DNA from: Treponema sp. OMZ 838
Lineage (GTDB): Bacteria > Spirochaetota > Spirochaetia > Treponematales > Treponemataceae
Direction: 5' to 3'
Length of the DNA: 64,000 bases
Assembly (NCBI RefSeq): GCF_000775995.1
Contig: NZ_CP009227.1
Span: forward strand, 310,001 to 374,000
The notes beneath the pieces are model-generated. The model was not told the origin of the DNA and ran no database searches. It was given only the letters and a program-made list of their open reading frames with translations. Of the stretch, positions 47,282 to 56,900 are shown one piece after another; position 1 is the stretch's first letter; every line of letters starts with the position of its first letter. The position numbers were made by a program, and so were the translations under genes.

Positions 47282-48169
47282 ATGGACAAGCAAAAAATAG
47301 AACGGATGCGCACCGGAAAAGGATTCATCGCAGCCCTCGATCAGAGCGGCGGCAGCACGCCTAAGGCCTTAGCTGCCTACGGTGTTGGGGGCGATGCTTA
47401 CTCAAATGAAAAAGAGATGTTCGATATGGTGCATGCCATGCGGACACGGATTATCACCAGTAAAGAATTCGATAAAAAACATATCCTTGGTGCTATTCTT
47501 TTTGAGCAAACAATGGATCGCGATATAGAAGGTATCCCGACGGCAGATTATCTGTGGGATAAACGCGGTGTTCTTCCGTTCTTAAAAGTTGATAAAGGAC
47601 TTGCAGACTTAGCTGAAGGCGTTCAGATGATGAAGCCGATGCCCGATTTGGAAGCATTGCTGAAGCGCGCCGTACAGAAGCACATCTTCGGAACAAAAAT
47701 GCGTTCGGTGATAAAGGAAGCAAATCCTGCAGGCATCAAAAAAGTTATCGACCAGCAGTTTGAAATCGGACTCCAGATCGCAAAGCACGGGCTTGTACCG
47801 ATTATCGAGCCGGAAGTCGATATTCACAGCCCCGATAAAGCAAAGTGCGAAGAGATTCTGAAAACGGAAATCCGCGAGCACATTGCAAAACTGCCGAAGG
47901 ATGTACTGATTATGCTCAAGCTCAGCATTCCGACGCAGGCAGACCTGTATAAAGAATTTATTGACCATCCGCAGGTTGTACGTGTCGTTGCGCTTTCGGG
48001 AGGCTACAGCAGAGAAGAGGCTAATGCCTTGCTGGCAAAGAACCACGGTATGATCGCGAGCTTCTCCCGCGCCCTTGCTGAGGATTTGCGTGCACAACAG
48101 TCGCAAGAAGAATTCGACAAAACGCTCGCGGCCGCAATTAAGGGCATCTACGACGCTTCGATTACATAA
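47282..48169 (+). CDS. fda: fructose-bisphosphate aldolase class I
   Basis: It splits fructose 1,6-bisphosphate by Schiff-base chemistry. The 295-residue protein matches the short bacterial class I type: [17 protein letters not shown] at the N-terminus, [15 protein letters not shown] near 60, [16 protein letters not shown] near 175, and [16 protein letters not shown] near 205, where the lysine is the likely Schiff-base residue. A strong AGGAGG precedes the ATG and a terminator follows. It is a single-gene unit. Confidence 0.94.
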   Translation: MDKQKIERMRTGKGFIAALDQSGGSTPKALAAYGVGGDAYSNEKEMFDMVHAMRTRIITSKEFDKKHILGAILFEQTMDRDIEGIPTADYLWDKRGVLPFLKVDKGLADLAEGVQMMKPMPDLEALLKRAVQKHIFGTKMRSVIKEANPAGIKKVIDQQFEIGLQIAKHGLVPIIEPEVDIHSPDKAKCEEILKTEIREHIAKLPKDVLIMLKLSIPTQADLYKEFIDHPQVVRVVALSGGYSREEANALLAKNHGMIASFSRALAEDLRAQQSQEEFDKTLAAAIKGIYDASIT

Positions 48170-48185
48170 TCAACCTTCCGCATAA

Positions 48186-48230
48186 GAAAAGGCAATTCAT
48201 AATTAAAAATTATGAATTGCCTTTTCTTTC
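48186..48230 (+). terminator. rho-independent terminator of aldolase gene
   Basis: AGAAAAGGCAATTCATAATT pairs with its complement around AAA and is followed by CTTTCTTT-type T-rich sequence. The AT-rich stem is long (about 18 bp). Confidence 0.8.
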
Positions 48231-48268
48231 TCCTACAACCTCGCCGCAGAGACAGAGAGCGGGAATCA

Positions 48269-48752
48269 TTTAATCTAACCACTGATATCTTTAACGAAAA
48301 AGTTCTGAATTATCACTCCCTTTTTCAAGCTGTTTTTCTACCGGTGATGCTATAGGGGATAAACAGGACAGATTTTTAATGACGGTACAACAAAAATAAT
48401 CGCAAATAGTACAGCTGCCGAACATGCCGAAAAAGAGTTAAAAGCTTTTTTATCGTATATGAACAGGAAACCACCGGAAACTGCATTTACCAAACAGCTT
48501 GACAAGCGAGTAAATGAAACCAAAGAAGACGAAGAAAAATGGAGGGAGTATATGTTATTAAAATCATTTGAAATGGATGCACGTAGAGCAGGCATCGCCG
48601 AAGGTATACAGCAAGGCATACAGCAAGGTTTTGCCGATGGCTCTTACCGGAAAGCACTTGAAACGGCAAAGATTATGCTCGAGCGAAACTATCCACCGAC
48701 AGAAATTTGTCTGATGACAGGGCTTTCAAAATCTGAAATCGAAAAACTATAA
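48269..48752 (+). pseudogene. decayed Rpn-family (PD-(D/E)XK) nuclease gene
   Basis: Two frames recall the family. Codons from about 48269 give FNLTTDIFNEKVLNYHSLF then a stop; after a shift, 48363-48752 gives a fragment with NDGTTKI, ELKAFLSY and KWREYMLLKSFEMD, then the repeat-rich GIQQGIQQGFADGSYRKALETAKIML and the tail MTGLSKSEIEKL. The N-terminal nuclease motifs are absent. It shares its C-terminal tail with the genes at 49227-50144 and 61110-61976. An ATG at 48459 could make a 97-residue product, but a function is unlikely. Confidence 0.7.
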
Positions 48753-48789
48753 TCCAATCGGTCGGTGGTAAAACTTACCACTAACCTTT

Positions 48790-49000
48790 TCCGCACTGCC
48801 GGATACCGGTGCTTGCAGGAAGCGTCATAACCACCCAGTCTCCGATCAATGCGCCGGAGGTACCGATACTCGTTGTCCACGATTATCATTCACCCATATA
48901 TCGCTGCTCCAATGCGCATCGTATATATTGAGGAGGCTGAAAGAGCCTTCTAACATACCTTTAACCTGCGGCACTATGGTCAGCACATCTACCGCGTTGC
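48790..49000 (-). pseudogene. fragment related to the C-terminus of the giant Ig-like gene
   Basis: On the minus strand near 48890-48790 the codons give GALIGDWVVMTLPASTGIRQ, close to KFTGDWVVMTVPASNGIQQ near the end of the giant protein encoded at 50892-57359. Upstream codons to about 49000 (VDVLTIVPQVKGMLEGSFSL) are in another frame. No start or ribosome site is seen. It is probably what is left of a second Ig-like lipoprotein gene; a three-hairpin unit lies at its upstream end. Confidence 0.5.
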
Positions 49001-49003
49001 TAC

Positions 49004-49125
49004 TCTGACAGGGGGTCAGAGATTCCAAGCAGCAGCGAGATTTGTTTTGTGCACAAATCTCGTCGTTAAGCAGTTGTACACGGATGTACAACTGCTTAAC
49101 AGTCTATTTCAAAAGGCTTACGGAA
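49004..49125 (+). repeat. three-hairpin GGA-loop repeat, unit 5
   Basis: TCTGACAGGGGGTCAGA (49004-49020, degenerate loop), then AGCAGCGA with the hairpin 49036-49062, then GTTAAGCAGTTGTACA-CGGA with its 16-bp complement (49065-49100), then AGTCTATTTCAAAAGG and CTTACGGAA. The long stem is fully different in sequence from that of units 1 and 3 but equally perfect. It lies 100 bases before the Rpn gene, in its sense orientation. Confidence 0.85.
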
Positions 49126-49226
49126 GGACTTCAGCAATCCTAATTAAAAATTCATAATTTTCCCCATTTTTTTAGCCATTTTTGCATCCGTGCTATATAT
49201 AAGAGATATATTCACAGAGGTAAAAG

Positions 49227-50144
49227 ATGAACGACACAATGACCCTCACTCTTAAAAACGATTATTTATTCAAGCTCTTACTCGGCTCGGAAGAGAACAA
49301 AGCCTGCTTGCAGGACTTCCTTGAATGTGTTCTGGATATGCCGACCGGTATGATTACCGACCTCGAACTGCTGGATAAGGAACTTACCAAAGATGCGATC
49401 ACCGATAAGACCGGTATTCTCGATGTTAAACTTCGATTAAAAGACGGAACAGCAATCGATATTGAAATTCAAAACTCTTGGTCTGCCGAATTTATTCCTC
49501 GAACACTGTTCTATTGGGCTAAAATGTACATTGAGGGCTTTAAAGAGGGTGAATCATACACCAGCCTTACAAGATGCATTGCCATCAATCTAATCTCACA
49601 AGGATTTAAGCTCAATAGAGAGATGCACTCTGGCTATAGCATACAGGAGCAGAATAGCTATCAGCCGCTCACTGATTTATTAGAGATACACTTTCTAAAC
49701 TTATCGGCAGTAAAAGGAGCTGAGATACGGCAAAGTATCACTACCAAAAAACAGGAAAAGCTGCTAAACTGGTTACGGTTTATAGAAACGGACGACAAGG
49801 AGGAAAGAGCAATGTTAGCAATGACCTCTCCGATATTGCAAATACTAAATGAGAAAATTGATGTTTTGAGTCTAAGTCCTGAGGAGCGGAAGCTGTATGA
49901 ATCGAGGATGAAGCTGAAAAGTGACATTGCAACTATTTCTGAAGTGCAATTCAAGGCAGGAGCCGAATGGGGTCTTGCGGAAGGTAAAACCATCGGTCTC
50001 GCAGAAGGAGAAGCAAGGGGACGCTCCCAAGGTTCCCGCCAAAAAGCGCTCGAAACAGCACGGAACCTTCTGCAACTCGGCTTATCTATTCAAAATATTG
50101 CAACAGCAACCGGCTTAAGCCGCGAAGAGATTGAAAAGCTGTAA
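49227..50144 (+). CDS. Rpn-family PD-(D/E)XK nuclease / putative transposase
   Basis: The 305-residue protein opens with LTLKNDYLFKLLLGSEENKACLQDFLECVL and carries the nuclease core GILDVKLRLKDGTAIDIEIQNSW (D...ExQ pattern). It continues with the family's LLEIHFLNL block and a C-terminal Gly/Glu repeat region (GLAEGKTIGLAEGEARGRSQGS), then RQKALETARNLLQLGLSIQNIA. Rpn proteins promote recombination and are annotated as transposases, although they need not be mobile; no terminal inverted repeats were seen. Confidence 0.9.
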   Translation: MNDTMTLTLKNDYLFKLLLGSEENKACLQDFLECVLDMPTGMITDLELLDKELTKDAITDKTGILDVKLRLKDGTAIDIEIQNSWSAEFIPRTLFYWAKMYIEGFKEGESYTSLTRCIAINLISQGFKLNREMHSGYSIQEQNSYQPLTDLLEIHFLNLSAVKGAEIRQSITTKKQEKLLNWLRFIETDDKEERAMLAMTSPILQILNEKIDVLSLSPEERKLYESRMKLKSDIATISEVQFKAGAEWGLAEGKTIGLAEGEARGRSQGSRQKALETARNLLQLGLSIQNIATATGLSREEIEKL

Positions 50145-50158
50145 TTCATTCAATGGGG

Positions 50159-50188
50159 GAAAATAATTAAAAATTAAGAATTATTTTC
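50159..50188 (+). terminator. weak AT-rich terminator after Rpn gene
   Basis: GAAAATAATT pairs with AATTATTTTC (50159-50168 with 50179-50188). T-rich sequence follows at some distance (ATTATTTTTTTTC from about 50200). The stem is AT-only apart from its ends, so strength is doubtful. Confidence 0.35.
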
Positions 50189-50266
50189 GATTATTTCTTG
50201 ATTATTTTTTTTCATACTATCTTTTTACCTCAGCCAAAAATACTCGACCAATATCCATTTAACTTG

Positions 50267-50611
50267 CTATGGTATCCACCGATACTTTCTAATCATATCT
50301 TCTTCTTTTGTTTCAAATTTTCTTTTATCTTTCTGCACTACTTTTTTTAATAACCATCCACCATCTTTTCCTGCTTCATCAACGGGATCGGCTTTTTTTA
50401 AATTATTATGCTTTTCCCATAATTTAATCATAGGTGTATCATTCCAGTAGTAATTATCACCTCCCATTAAATCACGTAGAGAGAACCATTCATTTTTTCT
50501 ATTTTTACACCAACAATACACCGCACCTTGCAGAAAGTTTATAATATCTCTTTCTTCATCAGCAGAGATTCCTGAAACCGCTCGTAATTCATTGTTACCG
50601 ATTGTTATCAT
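50267..50611 (-). CDS. hypothetical protein
   Basis: The 114-residue protein is charged and soluble, with the segment ELRAVSGISADEERDIINFLQGAVYCWCKNRKNEWFSLRDL and a lysine-rich end. No family is recognised; the CWC segment could bind metal but this is speculation. The frame is open to 50695, but the ATG at 50611 is chosen because GTGAGG precedes it. It lies after the giant gene's terminator, in an accessory region with Rpn genes, so it may be a mobile or immunity-type gene. Confidence 0.6.
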   Translation of the reverse strand: MITIGNNELRAVSGISADEERDIINFLQGAVYCWCKNRKNEWFSLRDLMGGDNYYWNDTPMIKLWEKHNNLKKADPVDEAGKDGGWLLKKVVQKDKRKFETKEEDMIRKYRWIP

Positions 50612-50672
50612 GTTTTCCTCACTTTTGCAAACCCTTTTATCCGAACGGCTCGGAACACCGCACCATTCATAT

Positions 50673-50703
50673 AAAAAGCCCGGTAAGTGCTGCATACCAG
50701 GCT
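50673..50703 (-). terminator. terminator after giant Ig-like gene
   Basis: On the minus strand AGCCTGGTA pairs with TACCGGGCT (one mismatch) around a short loop, followed by TTTTAT. It ends the transcript of the giant gene beyond two three-hairpin repeat units. Confidence 0.6.
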
Positions 50704-50716
50704 TTCAATCATCCCC

Positions 50717-50809
50717 GCCACGGATGGCGGTGGTTCTCTCAGCAGTAGCGATATTTTGGCTTTGCCAAAATTCGCGTTCAAAAATTGACAAGGAGGTCAA
50801 TTTTTGAAC
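50717..50809 (+). repeat. three-hairpin GGA-loop repeat, unit 6
   Basis: GCCA-CGGA-TGGC (50717-50728) and GGTGGTTC, then AGTAGCGA with the hairpin 50748-50775, then GTTCAAAAATTGAC-AAGGAG with its 14-bp complement (50776-50809). The loop is AGGA flanked by ACA-like context (GACAAGGAGGTC). It is in the antisense orientation to the giant gene. Confidence 0.85.
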
Positions 50810-50811
50810 TT

Positions 50812-50904
50812 GCCACGGACGGCGGTGGTTCCATGCAGTAGCGAGATTTGTGCTTGCGCACAAATCTCGCGTCCAAGAATTGACACGGATGTCAATTCTT
50901 AGAC
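50812..50904 (+). repeat. three-hairpin GGA-loop repeat, unit 7
   Basis: GCCA-CGGA-CGGC (50812-50823) and GGTGGTTC, then AGTAGCGA with GCGAGATTTGTGC and its complement (50841-50870), then CCAAGAATTGACA-CGGA with its complement (50871-50904, one mismatch). It directly follows unit 6, giving a tandem pair, and it reaches into the last codons and stop of the giant gene (50892). Confidence 0.85.
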
Positions 50905-53900
50905 AGCACCGCCATTTCGTAATTCTTTGTTGTAAAGTACGCGGCAACAACCTTATTTGCATAATCACCGCTCGAAGGTACACCCTGACAAATCGTGTAC
51001 TGCTGAATACCGTTGCTTGCGGGAACAGTCATTACAACCCAGTCACCGGTAAACTTATTGTTTACCACACCGGTTTTTACCGTACCATCGGAACCGATGC
51101 CGTCTTTCAGCCATGCAATACGTGCTGCATTTTTGGAACCGTAAAAACCGTTATGATAGTAGCTGATGTACGGAACCTGCTTGGTGCCTTCTTTACGTAC
51201 ACCTATTTTAAGGAATGTCCCCGGATTCATATGGGTATCGACTGTAGCAACTTTAAAGTCTGTAGAAACAGGCTTTGTTGTCCCTTTTACTTTATCCGGC
51301 GGCAGGTAGGCGTATTTTACCCCGCCTTTACTGCTTGAATAGTAACCGATATGCAAACCGTCCTCATCATCAATTACCACATCAACATAGAGAGGTGCAC
51401 CGCCGTCAATCTCAACCGCATGAGCCTGCCATTCGTTTGTTTTACGGTCTCCTCCGACACCCGGAGCCGTGTAGCTTGCACCCATATCGCGATAGCTGTA
51501 TACCAATCGGGAACCCGTTGCATCATACCATACGGCAACAGCACGATTTGTAGAAGTCAGTCCCACCGCAGCATACAAGCCGCTTTTATAAGTTGTGGAA
51601 TCGGCCGTATCTGCAATGATTTCATACCCCTTGGCGGAACCGGATTTTTTGGGTGAATCGGGATCGCTACCGACACCATTGTTGCCGACATTGTAGGCAA
51701 TTCCACCAGTTATGGCAGTTCGTGTGCCGCTTACTGTCGGTACACTTGTTTCTACATTGATAACCGTTCCAAACCTAAATTTAACAGCCGAATCATCTTT
51801 CATATTTCCGTCAAAATAAACCATGGCAATTTTAGCAGGATCAGCTGTTGTACCTCCACCGCGTACGGCTATCTTCGGAATACGTACACGGTTTACATCA
51901 TATACATTTGTCAACTCATTGTCGCAGTTTTCCAATCGTGTTTTATTCATACCTAAGCTGTAGTTAGAACTATTAGAAGGTTGTTGGAAACAGAACGAAA
52001 AACCTGTACTCTGACCGGTAGCGCGATCTGTATCTGTAGCACCCAAGTAGGGATTACCATTGCCATCATATCCTATCATTGTATTCTGGAATTTACTATA
52101 ACAAAACTCCCAGTCATCTGATGCCGTTACTGTACCGTTCTTGCTAATTTTAGTTGAAAGCCGCATAGCATCCCAACCACCGCTACCGATCGTGCGTAAG
52201 TTTCCGAACGCCAGATAATAGTTACTTTCCTTATCCATCACGAACTGCGGGCTTTCCATCGCATTGTTATTGATAATGGGTTCCATCTTCCATACAAAAA
52301 GCTTGCGGTTTGCATTGAGGATATCGTTATTAATTCCGTTATCCTCAAGATTGTACGGCTTGGTAATATCCACCTTGTTGTTTATCGAATCGATACTGTT
52401 TACGCTAACCTTCAGTTCGTCGCTTGTACTGGTAGAAGAATCAAGATAAATACTTTCGAGTGCATTGCCTAAATCTCGAGTTCCCAAAAAAGCATTTCCA
52501 TAAGTGCTATTATGCTTAAGGTTAAAACCCTTTATATGTATTTTTCTTTTTTCTTTTTCTGCAGAAGATTCGGTTGTTTCCCCAGCCCGTACCGGATATT
52601 CGCCGGTCGATGCACGTGAGAAAGCCCCTTTAAATCCGCCGTCTGCACTTGTTAATCCCGTTACTACCTCCGTTATATATGGAACAACGTTGACCTTTGT
52701 TTTAGGCTTGTTTGCAGTATAAGCGTACATATAAACTTCATCTGCCTCAATCGGAACATCATCTTCAAGGGTTGCCGTATTACCTGTTACGCTTCTTATA
52801 CGTGTGAGGTATTGCGTTTCTCCTTTTGTAAACACAACAAACTGTCCGGGCTTTTTATTTGCGAAAACAGCGTTTTCTGCAGATCTTTTTTCAGTCCGGG
52901 TAACGCCTGTTGTTTTGGCTGTAGTCACTCCGGTGTCGGAAAATGTCGTTGTTCCATCGTTAGCCGTTACTTTAATGTCTTTCGCAAGCCCTACGCCCGC
53001 TTTTTCAGTGTCCCAATCAATCTGCCATGTAACGTAATAGCCAAGATAGTCGGCACCGAGTTTTTTTACCTTTAATACAATACCATCTGCCGAAGTTATT
53101 GTTCCAGCCGTCCACGGCCCATTGCCGGAAAGCGCAGCTGTTAACGTTTTACCGGATACCTCAGCTGTAATTGAATCAATTTTAATATTGTCATACGCAA
53201 ACCCGCGGATTGTAACCTTGCCCGAAACGGAAGGGTGATCGTTGCCTAAACTGTTAATCTTTGCAATTTCCACATGTCCGTTAGCACGGCTGTTTTGATA
53301 CAATGAGTTGTCGTCCTCCTTATTCCAGTGGAACGGAAGAATGACCACCGTCGGCGGTTTAGTATCGATAGCTTCAAAGAGCGTATTGATTTTAACTTCA
53401 GCAAAAGAACTCTTTCCAAACGGAGCTGTGCCGGTCGGTGAACAGTCGTGTGCACTATCCCACAATTCCAGCGTCAATTCTTTGGTTGTTTCGCCTGTAG
53501 TATTACCGATCGTATTCAAATTGGCTGGGGTCAATGTTATGATGCCGCCGTTGCCGATATTTTGCATATCATGCCCGGCTAAAACAGCATTGTTGTATTT
53601 CAGACTGTATTTAACCTGTCCCTGTCCGCCGTCAAAATTCACCTTTATTTTCGAATTGGTTTCATTTTTAAAAGCAAATGCACTGCTGGTATAATTCGCG
53701 GTAAAGTCGAGATTAGAATCTACGTCTATATTCTTGAGGGCTTTGTTCACATTATTATTTGCGAACTCGACAGCACTTCCTCCTATGTCAGTAACGAGCG
53801 TTATTGTCTTTACCTTTATCGGCTTATTTTTTACCCGCACATCGACAGGAGGAGCATTATATTCATTACCGCTCTTGTCGGTTATCTTGTAATGCAACGT

Positions 53901-56900
53901 TCCCTTCCCGTCTTTAAGCGAATCGAGATTTATCTGTCCTTTCCAAGTAACCTGCCCGCCAAGCTGCCGCGTTATTTTATTTGTATTATCGGTTTCGGTT
54001 ATAATCGTGTGGGCTGTTGACCCATTATCTACCGTAACCCATGCCTCAACTTTTGCAACACCGGAACCGTCGTCATTCGCAACGCCTTTTACGATCCACG
54101 GACTGGAGGAGCTTTCATTATATATCAAGGTTTCCGGTTTATAGAGGATATAGTTGTATTCTTTAGTTGTTGTCGAAGGAGTAAAACTCACCGTACTTCC
54201 CAATACGCTTGTTACTGTCAATTCAGTATTGTTGGCTAATATTTTGCACCCCGCACCCGAAGATGTGTTTGCTCCCAAGTCCCGTAATTTATCGGCAAGA
54301 GCAGCATTTGTAACCGAAGAATCGCCGAAGTACCCGCTGTTGATATATAAGCCCGAGCCGAAGAAACCTGTCGGGGCAGTCGTATCAAATCGGAATGTAA
54401 ACGTACTATCAGACTTTAGACCTGTAGTTGTATCTTCTGTAATTTCAACCTTGATCGAAAAATCATTACCCGACATACCGCTTATATTAAGCGGTATGCT
54501 TAACGTATAGCCCGAAACACCACCTGCACTATAAGGTGTAAGCCACCCTGTGGGCGCCGTAGCTTTCGTATACGATATACCGCCGCTCATTTTGCTTGAG
54601 GTAATTTTAACCTCTTTTATTCCAGACGGATCGGTCAATTTTGCCGTAAGCTTTTTGCCACTTCCAATCCACATATTCGTTTCGTAATTTTGTGGTGACG
54701 GCGGCATCGAAATATTTTCGATTTTTACGTCGGTAATTAACGGAGCATCTTTATCAACGATTATTTTTACCGGTGTCGTCCACTCGCCCCACCGATCGCT
54801 GTAGTTCTTATTTTTTGCACGGAATCTGAAATACAAATCTTGCCGCTGAGATGTACCGTTAAACGCGCCGTTTCCATTTATTTCAAGCCGCCACTCAGAT
54901 CCTTTTTCGCCAGGCCCGGAACCTGTTCCCGGGACACGCTGTCCGTTTCCGCCTTGATACCAATTGGCATCATACCCACCTCCGCTTGTTCCGAAGGTCA
55001 TGTTCGCCTGATTGGTAAAATCAGTGGTCTTTGAAAACTGTACATATACCTCACCGACAGCGCTTGGTCCGCCGGTAACAGCGCTTGCCGTACCGAAAAT
55101 TTGTATAGTACCGCCGACAACAGCATCTGCTTGCGGAGAAAGTACTCTTACTACAGGCTTCGTTCCGTCAGAATTAAAAAGAATTTCTTTTACATGAACC
55201 TTTGCATTACCGAGCATATCTTCACTACGGATATAAAGCGGTACTTTATAGTAAGAACTCGTGCCGACTTGGGTTCCGTAATTTTCCGGATGAGCACTCA
55301 TCGTATCCAAATCAACATCCACGTTCCATGACCCCTTTGTAGAAGTGGTCATATTCTGCCAACCTGAATCGGTGAGCGCAGGTGTAGAAGACTTTTTACC
55401 CAGTATATATTTTGTACCGGCCTCTTTAACGCTCGATCCTGTTCCGTCGGTAATAGTGCCCGAAATAGTGATTTTCCCCGCTTGCGGGTCGGCAGGAAGA
55501 GGGTAGCTTATATCAGCAGTGGGCGGTGTTTTATCAATCGCAAAATCGGTTTTATCCGCATCGGTTGAACCTGAACCCGCCTTAACCAAAAAGTGAATTT
55601 CATGGTCGCCGTCGGACAGGCTGCTTACATCAATTGTAGCCTTATATTTATGATCGCTCTGATCTGCGGGATCAGCTTTTGTAAGCACTGTCGCTGGGTA
55701 CGGACTGGTGGGTACAGATCCACCTATATTATAATAAACAACACCCGTTGAATCGATGCCGGTAACAGCGGCAAAGATTTCAAAATTCCCTTTTTGGAAA
55801 CCTTGCGGGCGAATCGCCCGTATACGCGGCCCGTTTCCGACGGCAAGAAAATTTATGATGTATATACCGTCGTTCACGGAGTTGGAATCGTCGTACGCTT
55901 CAAAGGTATGTGTGCCTGAAGGATGCGTATCTGTGCCTTTAACTTTTAAGGCATAGTAACCTTCGCCCCAATCGGGATTGAAGACACAGGTTATGCGTAA
56001 AGACCCGCCTTCTACGGTGATATTGTTTGTATTTGCCAAATCGGAAAACTTTACAAGTGTTTTTTCTTCAAGGTTTGTGCCGGTTTTAAAGCTGTCTTCT
56101 GCAGTGCCGGTTCCGTTCCACTTTGCCAATACAATTTCAATATTGCTTTCTTTATACTGTGCAAGAGCGGCTCCTTTTACTAATGGAGTGTTATCCTTAT
56201 TACGGATAAGCTCTACCGAAAAGGAGGTCTCATTTCCGGTTTTAAACAGCATGGAAGAAGTATGCCCCAAATTTAAAGTGTTTTTAGGCAGGTTTTTTAC
56301 GCCGATAACCTTAAATCCCGGCGATATGCTGGGATCCAGTTTAAAAGTACTCCGCTTTTCTTCCATTTTTGTCATTGCCGATTTAAGCGTGTTTAAGGCG
56401 TTCGTATCGCCGCGCAAGGCCAGTATCTTTTGGTCGTGTTCGTTTTTATCCGAACCTTTTTTACCGGCAAAATAGTCGCTGATTACTTCGGGGGTATATC
56501 CTTTTGCTATGACATCGATATAAATAGAATCCCACACATAATACCAGTCGGCCTTATTTCCTTCTCCGGACGCACTACCGCCCTTATATTCGCGGGCGTT
56601 ATCATACAAATATAGTCGGCCTCTAATAGGCTTTGTTCTATCTTGCGCTTGTAAATCATATAAAGGGTTTGTAGGAGATGTGCTGTAAACGGCAATTTTA
56701 GCATTTATATTCTTGCCGACATACATGTTTTTTATAGGCGCCGTTCCGTTGACAAGTACTTCAAGTTCTTCTACCGTATTTTGTTCACCTGCCTGCCCGA
56801 CAACAGAAAAAGTTGCTCCGTATCCGTCTGCCTGGGGCGTTGTCGTTTCATCTTTACCCACAATCGTCGACGGCCGCGACACAATAAATACCGGCGGCGT

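Noticed and set aside
49227-50144. Complete insertion sequence around the Rpn gene
   Set aside because: Rpn proteins are often named transposases, but no terminal inverted repeats or target duplication were seen here or at 61110-61976.
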